Origin: Geobacillus proteiniphilus
GTDB taxonomy: Bacteria; Bacillota; Bacilli; Bacillales; Anoxybacillaceae
Direction of reading: 5' to 3'
NCBI RefSeq assembly: GCF_001908025.1
Contig: NZ_MQMG01000030.1
Location: 1 to 44,425, forward strand
DNA: 44,425 nt
Shown here: in pieces, positions 15,913 to 24,002 of the stretch
Numbering within the stretch: position 1 is the stretch's first letter
How the letters are laid out: each line of letters begins with the position of its first letter
Made by a program: the position numbers and the translations under genes
Notes under the pieces: generated by a model
What the model was told of the DNA's origin: nothing
What the model saw: the letters and a program-made list of their open reading frames with translations, nothing else
The model's database searches: none

Positions 15913-16734
15913 TTATGAGGAGCGCATGCCGTTAATCAGCCCAAGCATTTGTTCGGAGATGGAAATGGCGCGGGCGTTCAGCTGATACGCTCGGCTTGTC
16001 GCCATCAGGCCGACCATTTCCTCGCCAAGGTCGACGTTCGACTGTTCCAAGGCGCCTTGCTTGACGCTGATTTGGCCGCGCAAGTTGCCGTTCAGTTCTT
16101 CGGCCGCGCCTGGGACGTTGGGAAGCGCATAGACATTGCCGCCGCGGGCTTCCAGAAGCTGCGGACGGCGGATCATGGTGACGCCCAAATTGACGCGGGC
16201 GACGACGCGGCCGTCGGCATTGGTTGCCGTCAACGTCCCAGTCGGGGACATCTGCACGTCATGCGCATCGGCGGGAAGCACAATCGGCGCGTTCCTTTCA
16301 TCAAGCACAAACAGGCCGTCGCTTGTCGTCAAAGCAAGCTCGCCGTTCATGGGCGCAAGCGAAAAGTTGCCGGCGCGGGTGTAGCCGATCGTTTCCGCAC
16401 CGTTTTGATCGGCCAGACGGACGCGGAACCATTGGTTTTCGGCCGTCAAGGCAAAATCCAAGCGGCGGCCGGTTTCCACCAGCGCGCCTTGCTTGGTGAT
16501 GAGCATCGTCGAAGCGAGACGCGCCCCGTTGCCATAGCGCACGCCCTCTGGCGTTTGCCGGGGCGCTTCGTCGTTCGGCAGGCGGTCGATTTGTTGGGTC
16601 AAGAGCTCGGCAAAGCTCGCTTCGCGCCGTTTAAAGCCGACGGTGTTGCTGTTGGCGATGTTATGGCTGATCGTATCGAGCCGCTGTTGCAAGGCATTCA
16701 TCGTGTTGGCGGCGGTGAGCATCGAACGAAGCAC
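15913..16734 (-). CDS. flhP: flagellar hook-basal body protein FlhP
   Basis: A 273-residue distal-rod/hook-type protein of the FlgF/FlgG family. The N-terminal rod motif is present (ISHNIANSNTVGFKR, residues about 22-36) and the C-terminal motif (LMATSRAYQLNARAI) is close to the end; these two coiled ends pack together in the rod. The GTG start at 16734 follows AAAGGGGGAC by six bases. In B. subtilis flhO and flhP follow mbl and are needed for hook assembly. It follows flhO by 21 bases, in the same transcript. No lesion seen, so the cell is probably motile. Confidence 0.94.
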   Translation of the reverse strand: MLRSMLTAANTMNALQQRLDTISHNIANSNTVGFKRREASFAELLTQQIDRLPNDEAPRQTPEGVRYGNGARLASTMLITKQGALVETGRRLDFALTAENQWFRVRLADQNGAETIGYTRAGNFSLAPMNGELALTTSDGLFVLDERNAPIVLPADAHDVQMSPTGTLTATNADGRVVARVNLGVTMIRRPQLLEARGGNVYALPNVPGAAEELNGNLRGQISVKQGALEQSNVDLGEEMVGLMATSRAYQLNARAISISEQMLGLINGMRSS

Positions 16735-16755
16735 GGGCTTGTCCCCCTTTTGTCA

Positions 16756-17586
16756 TCATTTCAGGCGGCCGACTTCGTTGACGGCCTTGTCCAAGCTGCG
16801 GTCGTACGCTTGGACGATTTTTTGGTTCGCTTCAAACGTGCGGTAGGCGGCGAGCAAATCGGTCATCGTCCGCTCAATGTCGACGTTCGACCGCTCGAGA
16901 AAACGCTGTTTCACCGTATACGTCACATTGCCGGGCGCCTGCGGCAACGGCCCTGTCGTGCTGCGGAATAAGCCGTTTCCTTCCTTGACCAACGTTTGCG
17001 GATTGGCGGCGAATGCAACGCCGAGACGGGTGGCCGTCCCATTCTCATCGATGATCGTTCCGTCATCGCGGACCGAGAACCGCTCGCTTGAGAGCGGAAT
17101 GCGCTCGCCATTAGCATCAAGCACATACCAGCCCTCTTGCGTCGTCAAGTAGCCGTCCGGGCTCAAGGTGAAATGACCGTTTCTTGTGTAGCGGACCTCC
17201 CCTTGACCGTTGGCGACGGCAAAAAACAGCGCGCCTCGCTGGCCGCTCGCCCGGTCGACGGGGACTTGTCCGTCCACAAGGGCGATATCGGTCGCCAAGC
17301 CGGTTTCTTTCACATCCCCTTGGCGGAAGTTCGGGATGAGTTCTTGCATATATACGCCCGTAACGAGCGGCCCAATGACGGTTTGCGTCGGGATGGCGCG
17401 CCTTGAGGCGGTCGGGATCGGTTGATCCTCGAGGCGGCTCATCAACAGTTCCGGAAACGCTCTCATCGCGGCCGCATCGGCTTTGTATCCCGGCGTTTCG
17501 GCGTTCGCCAAATTGTTCGTCAACCAATCCACGCGCCGCTCTTGCGCCAACATGCCGCTCGCGGCGGTGTACAACCCTCTCAACAT
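16756..17586 (-). CDS. flhO: flagellar hook-basal body protein FlhO
   Basis: A 276-residue FlgF/FlgG-type rod protein paralogous to FlhP. The N-terminus has GLYTAASGMLAQ and NNLANAETPGYKAD, and the C-terminus has LLAAYRTFEANQKIV with the final helix VNEVGRLK. The start is ATG 17586, six bases after GAGGTG; the GTG nine bases earlier is part of that ribosome site. It is separated from mbl by an unusually long spacer of about 340 bases compared with the tight spacing of the rest of the block, so it may have its own promoter. Confidence 0.94.
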   Translation of the reverse strand: MLRGLYTAASGMLAQERRVDWLTNNLANAETPGYKADAAAMRAFPELLMSRLEDQPIPTASRRAIPTQTVIGPLVTGVYMQELIPNFRQGDVKETGLATDIALVDGQVPVDRASGQRGALFFAVANGQGEVRYTRNGHFTLSPDGYLTTQEGWYVLDANGERIPLSSERFSVRDDGTIIDENGTATRLGVAFAANPQTLVKEGNGLFRSTTGPLPQAPGNVTYTVKQRFLERSNVDIERTMTDLLAAYRTFEANQKIVQAYDRSLDKAVNEVGRLK

Positions 17587-17926
17587 GACCAGCACCTCGC
17601 TTGTCCGATCGATCAGAAAAAGCCGCGGCCGCTCTTTGGGCAGCGGCGGATGGGGTGTTCCCTATGGTCAAGCGGGCGGCGCGTTGCCCTGCCGCTCCGC
17701 TCCTTTCCATTCCATCTTTCATTATAAGCGGGCAAGGGCAGCCGCGGCATCCCCCGCCATTCCTTTTTTGCCCGCCTCGCTTGTCCCGGCGGCGGTTGTA
17801 TCCATTTTGATCACGCCATGAGAAAAACGTCCTTCCAAAGCGGTCTGCGCCTGAATGACGCAAAAGGTTGACTCTATAAGGTTGATCCAGATGAACCATC
17901 TCTTGGCCAAAGGGCATGACGGCTTT
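17587..17926. other. intergenic spacer between mbl and flhO
   Basis: No supported gene. One 62-codon minus-strand frame (17722-17910) lacks a ribosome site and any recognisable motif. A TATAAT on the minus strand (17721-17726) could be a -10 for flhO-flhP, but no matching -35 is seen. A GC-rich palindrome (GCCGCGGC region, about 17622-17636) near flhO could act as a weak hairpin. Confidence 0.4.
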
Positions 17927-18928
17927 TTAAATCAATTGCGATTTTGGCGCCCGATCGATGTTTTCCAACATAATCCCGGTGCCAAGAGCGACGCAGTCCA
18001 TCGGATTCTCCGCGACGAACACCGGAAGCTTCAGCTCTTCTGACAGCAATAAATCGATGCCATGAAGCAATGCGCCGCCGCCCGTTAAAATGACGCCGCG
18101 GTCGATAATATCCGCCGACAATTCCGGCGGGGTGCGCTCGAGCACGCTTTTGGCGGCTTGTACAATCAATGACACCGGCTCGCGAAGCGCTCGTTCGATC
18201 TCCTCCGATCGAACGGTGATCGTGCGCGGCAGTCCGGTGACGAGATCGCGGCCGCGGACGTCGATTTCTTCGGACCGTGCGCCTGGGAATACCGTTGCGA
18301 CCTTAATCTTGATTTCCTCGGCCGTTCGCTCCCCAATGAGCAGCTTATATTCGCGCTTGATGTAGTTTAAAATCTCCATATCAAACTTGTCCCCGGCCAT
18401 TTTAATGGAAGAGGCGGTGACGATGTCTCCCATCGAGAGAACCGCGACGTCAGTCGTGCCACCGCCAATATCAACGACCATGTTTCCGCACGGCTGAAAA
18501 ATGTCCATTCCGGCGCCAATGGCTGCGACTTTCGGCTCTTCCTCCAAGTACACTTTTTTGCCGCCGCTTTTTTCCGCTGCCTCTTTGATCGCTTTCCGTT
18601 CCACGGATGTTGTGTTCGTCGGGCAACAAATCAAAATGCGCGGTTTGGCGAAAAAGCCTTTTAGGTCGAGCTTGCTTAAGAAATGCTTCAGCATCGCTTC
18701 GGTAATGTCAAAATCCGCGATGACGCCGTCTTTGAGCGGCCGAATGGCAACAATATTCCCAGGAGTACGTCCGACCATTCGTCGTGCTTCTTCGCCGACT
18801 GCCAGCACTTTGTTCGTGTGTTTATCGATCGCCACGACGGACGGCTCATTGAGCACGATGCCTTTGCCTTTGACGAAAATGAGGACGTTCGCCGTGCCTA
18901 GGTCAATGCCGATGTCTCGTGAAAACAT
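17927..18928 (-). CDS. mbl: MreB-like cell-shape protein Mbl
   Basis: A 333-residue bacterial actin that polymerises under the membrane and guides side-wall synthesis. Actin-fold nucleotide motifs are clear: GIDLGTANVLIF (phosphate 1, residues about 6-17), VVDIGGGTTDVAVLS (phosphate 2, about 155) and GVILTGGGALLHG (adenosine, about 285). Start ATG 18928 follows AAGGAGGAGC; the frame extension to 18964 is upstream of that site. Its position between spoIIID and flhO matches B. subtilis mbl rather than mreB or mreBH. Confidence 0.96.
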   Translation of the reverse strand: MFSRDIGIDLGTANVLIFVKGKGIVLNEPSVVAIDKHTNKVLAVGEEARRMVGRTPGNIVAIRPLKDGVIADFDITEAMLKHFLSKLDLKGFFAKPRILICCPTNTTSVERKAIKEAAEKSGGKKVYLEEEPKVAAIGAGMDIFQPCGNMVVDIGGGTTDVAVLSMGDIVTASSIKMAGDKFDMEILNYIKREYKLLIGERTAEEIKIKVATVFPGARSEEIDVRGRDLVTGLPRTITVRSEEIERALREPVSLIVQAAKSVLERTPPELSADIIDRGVILTGGGALLHGIDLLLSEELKLPVFVAENPMDCVALGTGIMLENIDRAPKSQLI

Positions 18929-18976
18929 ATGACTTGCTCCTCCTTGCCTCTGCCCTAAAATCATTCCTAATTGTTT

Positions 18977-18986
18977 ATTCTACCAT
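18977..18986 (-). promoter_or_regulatory. candidate extended -10 promoter of mbl
   Basis: Minus strand ATGGTAGAAT, an extended -10 (TGnTAGAAT) about 50 bases before mbl. No strong -35 at standard distance. mbl may also be read from spoIIID. Confidence 0.4.
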
Positions 18987-19034
18987 ATTTGCCTCCCGGA
19001 ATGATACTGCAAACGGCAGATGGCAAGGAAAAAG

Positions 19035-19298
19035 TCAGTTGTTTTTCACCGTCTGCTTTTTATACTTTTTCTTCGTTGCTTCCCCGCCGCGCAAATGGCG
19101 GATCGATTTATGGTAATCGAGAATTTGTTTGACTTCTTGGGCCAGTTCCGGGTTGATTTCCGGCAGCCGCTCGGTCAAGTCTTTATGCACGGTGCTTTTG
19201 GATACGCCAAATTCTTTCGCAATGACGCGAACGGTTTTCCTTGTCTCCACGATATACTTGCCAATCTTGATCGTACGCTCTTTGATGTAATCGTGCAC
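19035..19298 (-). CDS. spoIIID: sporulation transcription factor SpoIIID
   Basis: An 87-residue DNA-binding regulator of mother-cell genes during sporulation. The helix-turn-helix is IAKEFGVSKSTVHKDL (residues about 26-41), followed by the basic C-terminus GGEATKKKYKK. The family begins (V/M)HDYIKERT, so the GTG at 19298 after AGGGAGGGCG is the start; the 37-codon upstream extension is not family sequence. It lies just ahead of mbl, as in B. subtilis. Sigma-E expression is expected, and a matching site lies about 170 bases upstream. Confidence 0.95.
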   Translation of the reverse strand: MHDYIKERTIKIGKYIVETRKTVRVIAKEFGVSKSTVHKDLTERLPEINPELAQEVKQILDYHKSIRHLRGGEATKKKYKKQTVKNN

Positions 19299-19471
19299 AC
19301 CACTCGCCCTCCCTAAGTTGGATGTGAGAAGTGAGAAGTGTGAAATGAGACTCGTCTTGCCAATGATGGGCGCCGCTTTCGTTGGATGTCTTAGAAGCGT
19401 CTTCATCGCGTCGCTTGCCGGTTGTGAACGATCCCCACCTCAACCACTCTCATTGCTGTTCAATTTGTAAC

Positions 19472-19500
19472 ATTTTATTAGACAAATCGGGCATATATAC
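19472..19500 (-). promoter_or_regulatory. possible sigma-E promoter of spoIIID
   Basis: Minus strand GTATATA (19494-19500), 14-base spacer, AATAAAAT (19472-19479). Spacing fits the sigma-E pattern (ATATT, about 14, CATACAnT), but the -10 lacks the leading C and the inner C. It implies a leader of about 170 bases. Confidence 0.4.
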
Positions 19501-19548
19501 CAGAAATATCAAGGCGGACAACGGTTTTTTCACAATTTTTTTGCGGTT

Positions 19549-19575
19549 TGTAACGAGAGCGAAATGGGAAACGAC
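19549..19575 (+). promoter_or_regulatory. ECF (sigma-X-like) promoter of the BsuPI-domain gene
   Basis: TGTAAC (19549-19554), exactly 17 bases, CGAC (19572-19575), about 34 bases before the start codon. This is the pattern known for B. subtilis sigma-X (TGTAAC, 17, CGAC) and near that of other extracytoplasmic-function factors. No sigma-A promoter with proper spacing fits the same region, because TTGTAA and TATATT are 22 apart. Confidence 0.6.
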
Positions 19576-19608
19576 TATATTATAAAGAGGTAAAAAGGAG
19601 GCACCGAC

Positions 19609-20118
19609 ATGGGCAAAGGAAAAGTGATCGGCATCGCCGCGGCGTTAGCAGGGGTAGCGGCAGCGAGCGCACTGCTCGTGCATGTCAATGCCGACGAACG
19701 GCCGCAAGCGAAAGACGATTTGCTTGCCCCAGCGCCATCAGGCAAGCCGGCGACCGCGGGCGGAAAAGGCATCATCGCCGGGACGCTTGAGCCATCGCTG
19801 ACATATGAAAAACAAAACGGGGCGTACGTGTTTACCTTCACGGTGAAAAACCAAACCGAACGCGTGCAAACGGTGACGTTTACGAGCTCGAAAAAGTATG
19901 ACTACGTTTTATACCGCGATGGACAAAAGGTGAAGCAGTTCAGCGAAGGGAAGATGTTTGCGCAAATTTATGAGGAACGGCCGTTAAAACAGGGGGAAGA
20001 GCTGTCATTTCAGGAAACGTTCCGCGACCTAGAGCCGGGGACGTATACGCTTGAGTGGTGGCTCGCTGATCCAAACTGGCCGAACGCGCGGGCGAAGGCG
20101 ACATTTACGGTCGAGTGA
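19609..20118 (+). CDS. exported BsuPI-domain protein
   Basis: A 169-residue protein with a signal peptide or membrane anchor (residues about 5-28, GIAAALAGVAAASALLV), a short linker and a C-terminal beta domain with YVFTFTVKNQ, VQTVTFTSSKKYDYVLY, EELSFQETFRDLEPGTY and ATFTVE. This is the pattern of the BsuPI family (PF12690, intracellular proteinase inhibitor-like immunoglobulin fold). Start ATG follows AAAAAGGAGG. It is monocistronic on the plus strand, diverging from spoIIID, behind an ECF-type promoter. The fold suggests a protein-binding role at the cell surface, perhaps inhibition of a protease; the target is unknown. Confidence 0.8.
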   Translation: MGKGKVIGIAAALAGVAAASALLVHVNADERPQAKDDLLAPAPSGKPATAGGKGIIAGTLEPSLTYEKQNGAYVFTFTVKNQTERVQTVTFTSSKKYDYVLYRDGQKVKQFSEGKMFAQIYEERPLKQGEELSFQETFRDLEPGTYTLEWWLADPNWPNARAKATFTVE

Positions 20119-20203
20119 AGGCGCTGCCGGTTTGCCTGAGCGCTTTTTGCGGCCTTTTCCAACAGGAATTTCTGCATCGATGTTCTTTTTTGCCCGCACT
20201 GCC

Positions 20204-20241
20204 ACAAAAAGAGGGATGCTCACCCATGGATGAAGCATCCC
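20204..20241 (-). terminator. terminator of the transporter/ggt/CHR operon
   Basis: Minus strand GGGATGCT-TCATCCATGGGTG-AGCATCCC followed by TCTTTTTGTGG. The stem is 20213-20220 with 20234-20241, about 30 bases downstream of the last CHR gene. Confidence 0.78.
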
Positions 20242-20270
20242 GTTGTAGCGCCGAAAGGATTTTCCCTGCA

Positions 20271-20804
20271 TTAAGACAAAAAGAAAGCCCCGTACACAAG
20301 CGACAAGGCGATGACATACGCCGGGTGCAGGCGCCATTTGCCAAACATCAAAAAGGCGCTGGCGGCGGCAAGAAACACCGTTTGGCCGAGCCCGGTCCCT
20401 TCGTACGACTCGCGAAAAAAGTCGATGGCCATGAGCGCAAGCATCACGGCGATCGCTGGGCGGATGTAGGCGGTGAGCCGCTTCACTTGCGGCGCGTCTT
20501 TCCATTTGTACAAGAGCCCAAGCAGCGCCAACAGCAAAACGAGCGACGGAGCGACGCTGGCAAACACTCCGATGGCAGCGCCAAGGACGCCGGCTTGTTC
20601 GTATCCGATATAACCTGCCATTTTCGTCGCAATGGGGCCGGGAAGAGAGTTGCCAAGCGCCAGCACCTCGCTGAATTCGTTGACCGTCATCCAGCCGTAG
20701 CGGTCAACGACCTCGTGCTCGATGAGTGGGATGGAAGCCGGGCCGCCGCCGTAGCCGAGAATGCCGGGCCAAAAAAAGGCGAGAAACAGCTGCCAATAGA
20801 TCAT
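20271..20804 (-). CDS. short-chain CHR (chromate) transporter, second of pair
   Basis: A 177-residue single-domain CHR-family membrane protein with about six hydrophobic segments. The family signatures are GYGGGPASIPL near the N-terminus (residues about 17-27) and LPGPIATKMAGYIGY (about 54-68). Short-chain CHR proteins act as unlike pairs; the B. subtilis pair YwrA/YwrB (Chr3N/Chr3C) exports chromate. Its start overlaps the stop of the upstream partner by four bases (ATGA), so the two are coupled. The partner is a clear homologue with the same two motifs. The natural substrate is not certain; chromate resistance is the known phenotype of the family. Confidence 0.9.
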   Translation of the reverse strand: MIYWQLFLAFFWPGILGYGGGPASIPLIEHEVVDRYGWMTVNEFSEVLALGNSLPGPIATKMAGYIGYEQAGVLGAAIGVFASVAPSLVLLLALLGLLYKWKDAPQVKRLTAYIRPAIAVMLALMAIDFFRESYEGTGLGQTVFLAAASAFLMFGKWRLHPAYVIALSLVYGAFFLS

Positions 20805-21382
20805 GACGACGCCCTCCTTTCTCCGCCTTTGTCTCTATCCACCGCCTTCGGCTTGCTTCGGCCGACAAACGCGGCCGCAAGCAACACTGCGACCACAAGC
20901 GCCGGATGAAGGCCGAGCCACTGCAAGGCCAAAAAGCAGGCAAGAAGGAGCAGGGCGGCCGGCCGCCAGCCGAGGGCGGCGCGCGCCTGTTTGGCGAACT
21001 GCCACGTCATCTCGGCGAGCATGACGGCCACGACCGGCACGACCGCTTTGGTCATCCCAGCGACCCATGGTGTGTCTTTAAACGAGGATAAGGCGGCCAA
21101 CAGCACGATCATCAACACGACCGTCGGGGCCGTCGTCGCCAACACGGCGTTCACTAAGCCGAGCGCGCCGCCGACACGGTAGCCGATATAGCCGGCAAGC
21201 TTCGTGGCGATCGGGCCGGGCAAAGCATTGGCGATGGCCAGAATTTCAGCGAATTCTTCATCCGCCATCCAGCGGTATTTCGCCACCACTTCAGCACGCA
21301 CAAGCGGGATCGAAGACGGGCCGCCCCCATATCCAAGCATGCCGACGCGGAAAAAAGCGAGAAACAAATGCCATTGGTTCAT
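20801..21382 (-). CDS. short-chain CHR (chromate) transporter, first of pair
   Basis: A CHR-domain protein of about 193 residues with the same motifs as its partner (GYGGGPSSIPL and LPGPIATKLAGYIGY) and six or so membrane helices. The start is taken at ATG 21382 (MNQWHLFLA), nine bases after AAAGGG; ATG 21391 is an alternative. The much longer frame to 21628 runs into ggt and is rejected. It follows ggt by 25 bases. In B. subtilis the homologous pair sits beside ywrC (an Lrp-type regulator) and ywrD (a GGT-like protein), and the same neighbours are present here. Confidence 0.9.
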   Translation of the reverse strand: MNQWHLFLAFFRVGMLGYGGGPSSIPLVRAEVVAKYRWMADEEFAEILAIANALPGPIATKLAGYIGYRVGGALGLVNAVLATTAPTVVLMIVLLAALSSFKDTPWVAGMTKAVVPVVAVMLAEMTWQFAKQARAALGWRPAALLLLACFLALQWLGLHPALVVAVLLAAAFVGRSKPKAVDRDKGGERRASS

Positions 21383-21407
21383 CGAAGTCATCCCTTTATC
21401 GTGAGTC

Positions 21408-23012
21408 TTACCAAGCGGCCACCGCACCGTCCGTGCGCGGCTCCGTCCCGGCGGCGAGCACGCCGGTGTCAGGATCGCGCCAAATGATTTGCCCGCGGCC
21501 GAACAGTCCGCTGTCCAACGCCAAGCGGATGTCATGCCCTTTGCGGGCGAGCGCTTCAGCGATATGGCGCGGGAAGTGCGGCTCCACCAATACCGTTTTC
21601 CCTTCCATCCACTGCCAACGTGGCGCATCGAGCGCCGCTTGCGGGTTTAAGTCAAAATCGACCGTGTTCATGATCACTTGCAGATGCCCTTGCGGCTGCA
21701 TAAATCCGCCCATGACGCCGAACGGGCCGACCGGCGCGCCGCCTTTGGTCAAAAAGCCGGGGATGATCGTATGGTACGGCTTTTTCCTTGGCGCCAGCCC
21801 GTTCGGATGGCCGTCATCAAAGGCGAAGTTATGGCCGCGGTTATGCAAGGCAATGCCCGTTCCTGGGACGACGAGGCCCGAGCCGAAGCCCATGTAGTTG
21901 CTTTGAATATAGGACACCATATTCCCTTCGCCGTCCGCGGCGGCCAAATAGACCGTTCCGCCTTTTGGCGGCGTTCCCGGCTCCGGCGTCAGCGCCTCCT
22001 CGCCGATTTGCGCCCGGCGCATCGCGGCAAACGATTCCGACAACAGCTCGTCTGGGCTGCAGTTCATATAGCGGCAGTCGGCGATGTACGCTTTCCCATC
22101 GGCAAAGGCAAGCTTCATCGCCTCGATTTGCCGGTGGTGCGTCTCGACATCCGGCACGCTCGGCACGTCAAACCCGTTCATGATGTTGAGCGCCATCAAC
22201 GCGACAATCCCTTGGCCGTTCGGCGGAATTTCCCACACCTCATAGCCGCGGTAGGAGACGGAGATCGGCTCGACCCATTCCGGTTCATACTCGGCGAGGT
22301 CGTCCGCCGCCAAAAAGCCGCCGTATTGCTTCGAGAAGGCGGCGATTTTTTCCGCCAGCTCGCCGCGGTAAAAGCTTTCCGCTTCCGTTTCGGCAATGGA
22401 GCGCAGCGTCGCCGCATGGTCCGGCGAGGCCCACACTTCGCCGATCTTCGGCGCGCGGCCGCCCGGCGCAAACGTCGCAAACCAGGCGGCAAACTCCGGC
22501 CCGCGAAGCGCTTCTTTGTATGTACGAAACGCCGCAACCCAATACTTTCCGAGCACTGGCGAAACCGGATAGCCGTTTTCCGCATAGGCGATCGCCGGTG
22601 CGAGCGTTTCCACAAGCGGCAGGCGGCCGAAGCGCTTTGACAGCGCCGCCCACGCCGCCGGCGCCCCCGGAACGGTCACCGGAGCAAAGCCGTATTTCGG
22701 CATCTCCGTATAGCCGCGCTCTTTCAGCGCTTCAATCGAGATCGCTTTCGGCGCATAGCCGCTCGCGTTTAATCCGTACAGCTTCCCGTCCGTCCAAACA
22801 AGGGCGAACGCATCGCCGCCGATGCCGTTCGATGTCGGTTCGACAACCGTCAAGCAGGCGGCCGCGGCGATCGCCGCATCGATGGCATTGCCGCCTTTTT
22901 TCAACACATCAAGCCCCGCCTGCGCCGCGAGCGGCTGCGACGTTGCGACGACGCCGTTTTTGGCGAACACCGTCATCCGCTGCGATGGGTATGGGTGGTA
23001 TAGGTAGTCCAT
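21408..23012 (-). CDS. ggt: gamma-glutamyltransferase/hydrolase, YwrD type
   Basis: A 534-residue Ntn-hydrolase of the gamma-glutamyltranspeptidase family. It should self-cleave before Thr353 in PPKGGTVYLAAAD, giving a large chain of 352 residues and a small chain starting with the nucleophile Thr. Substrate-binding features seen are VVEPTSNGIGGDAF and, in the small chain, SNYMGFGSG and VMGGFMQPQGHLQ. No signal peptide is present (it starts MDYLYHPYPSQR), so the enzyme should be cytoplasmic, acting on imported gamma-glutamyl compounds. The start follows AAGGAGG, 12 bases after the upstream ATPase gene. Position between a peptide importer and the CHR pair suggests that glutathione or gamma-glutamyl peptides are the substrates. 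That is inference. Confidence 0.93.
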   Translation of the reverse strand: MDYLYHPYPSQRMTVFAKNGVVATSQPLAAQAGLDVLKKGGNAIDAAIAAAACLTVVEPTSNGIGGDAFALVWTDGKLYGLNASGYAPKAISIEALKERGYTEMPKYGFAPVTVPGAPAAWAALSKRFGRLPLVETLAPAIAYAENGYPVSPVLGKYWVAAFRTYKEALRGPEFAAWFATFAPGGRAPKIGEVWASPDHAATLRSIAETEAESFYRGELAEKIAAFSKQYGGFLAADDLAEYEPEWVEPISVSYRGYEVWEIPPNGQGIVALMALNIMNGFDVPSVPDVETHHRQIEAMKLAFADGKAYIADCRYMNCSPDELLSESFAAMRRAQIGEEALTPEPGTPPKGGTVYLAAADGEGNMVSYIQSNYMGFGSGLVVPGTGIALHNRGHNFAFDDGHPNGLAPRKKPYHTIIPGFLTKGGAPVGPFGVMGGFMQPQGHLQVIMNTVDFDLNPQAALDAPRWQWMEGKTVLVEPHFPRHIAEALARKGHDIRLALDSGLFGRGQIIWRDPDTGVLAAGTEPRTDGAVAAW

Positions 23013-23024
23013 GGCAGTTCCTCC

Positions 23025-24002
23025 TTACTTCACTTCATGGCAAGCGACAAAATGACCTGGAGCCGCTTCTTTCCACTCCGGCCGCTCTTGTTTGCATCGT
23101 TCGGTCGCCACCGGGCAGCGCGTATGGAACGGACATCCTTTTGGCGGGTTGGCCGGGTTCGGCAAATCCCCTTCAAGACGAATGCGCTCCCGCTTCGCGC
23201 CTGGCTTCGGCCGAGGAATGGCGGACAGCAATGCTTTTGTATATGGATGGAGCGGATTGGCATACAACTCCCGAGATGGGGCTAGCTCCACCGTATGGCC
23301 TAAATACATGACAAGCACCCGATTGCAAAAATGGCGGACAACTCCTAAATCGTGAGAGATGAATAAATACGTCAGTTCATGTTTTTCTTGGATGTCTTTT
23401 AACAGTTTAATGATTTGCGCTTGAACCGATACGTCCAACGCAGAGACCGCCTCATCGCAAATAACGAGCGACGGGTTTAAGGCGATCGCTCGGGCGATGC
23501 CGATCCGCTGTCGCTGCCCGCCGCTGAATTCATGCGGGTATCGGTCGTAATGTTCCGGACGAAGCCCGACTTCTTGAAGCAAATGCAATACCCGCTCTTC
23601 GCGTTCGGCCTTTGTCATGTTCGTATGGATGATAAACGCTTCTTCCAAGGCATGTCCGATGCGTTGGCGAGGGTTGAGAGACGCGTACGGATCTTGAAAC
23701 ACCATCTGCATCTCTTTTTTCCACTTTTTGCGTTGCCGTTCCGGCAAACGGCTGATCTCTTCCCCCCGAAAGAAGATGGCGCCCCCCGTCGCCTCTTCAA
23801 GGCCGAGAATCGTCCGGCCAAGGGTCGATTTTCCACACCCTGACTCGCCGACGATGCCAATGCTTTCCCCGGCAAATACATCAAGGGAAACGTTCTCCAC
23901 TGCTTTGACGTAGCCTTGGATGCGTCGCAACACTCCCCCTCTGATCGGGTAATATTTTTTAACGTTTTCCAACTTAAGAAGTGGCTGCTTGGACTGGCTC
24001 AT
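23025..24002 (-). CDS. peptide ABC transporter ATP-binding protein, OppF/DppF type
   Basis: A 325-residue ATPase. Walker A is GESGCGKST (about residue 60), the signature is [10 protein letters not shown] (about 158), Walker B is [12 protein letters not shown] (about 180), and the C-terminal region has the oligopeptide family motif [12 protein letters not shown] and the cysteine segment GCPFHTRCP. It powers import together with the OppD-type partner. Start ATG 24002 lies nine bases after GGAGGGTG and overlaps the end of the partner gene by 29 bases, so translation is coupled. Confidence 0.95.
   Translation of the reverse strand: MSQSKQPLLKLENVKKYYPIRGGVLRRIQGYVKAVENVSLDVFAGESIGIVGESGCGKSTLGRTILGLEEATGGAIFFRGEEISRLPERQRKKWKKEMQMVFQDPYASLNPRQRIGHALEEAFIIHTNMTKAEREERVLHLLQEVGLRPEHYDRYPHEFSGGQRQRIGIARAIALNPSLVICDEAVSALDVSVQAQIIKLLKDIQEKHELTYLFISHDLGVVRHFCNRVLVMYLGHTVELAPSRELYANPLHPYTKALLSAIPRPKPGAKRERIRLEGDLPNPANPPKGCPFHTRCPVATERCKQERPEWKEAAPGHFVACHEVK

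Noticed and set aside
17722-17910. 62-codon minus-strand frame between mbl and flhO
   Set aside because: TTG start without ribosome site, no motif, and composition like random GC-rich sequence.
21678-22640. 320-codon plus-strand frame opposite ggt
   Set aside because: Antisense shadow of a GC-rich gene; no ribosome site and no recognisable motif, while the minus-strand frame is an unmistakable gamma-glutamyltransferase.
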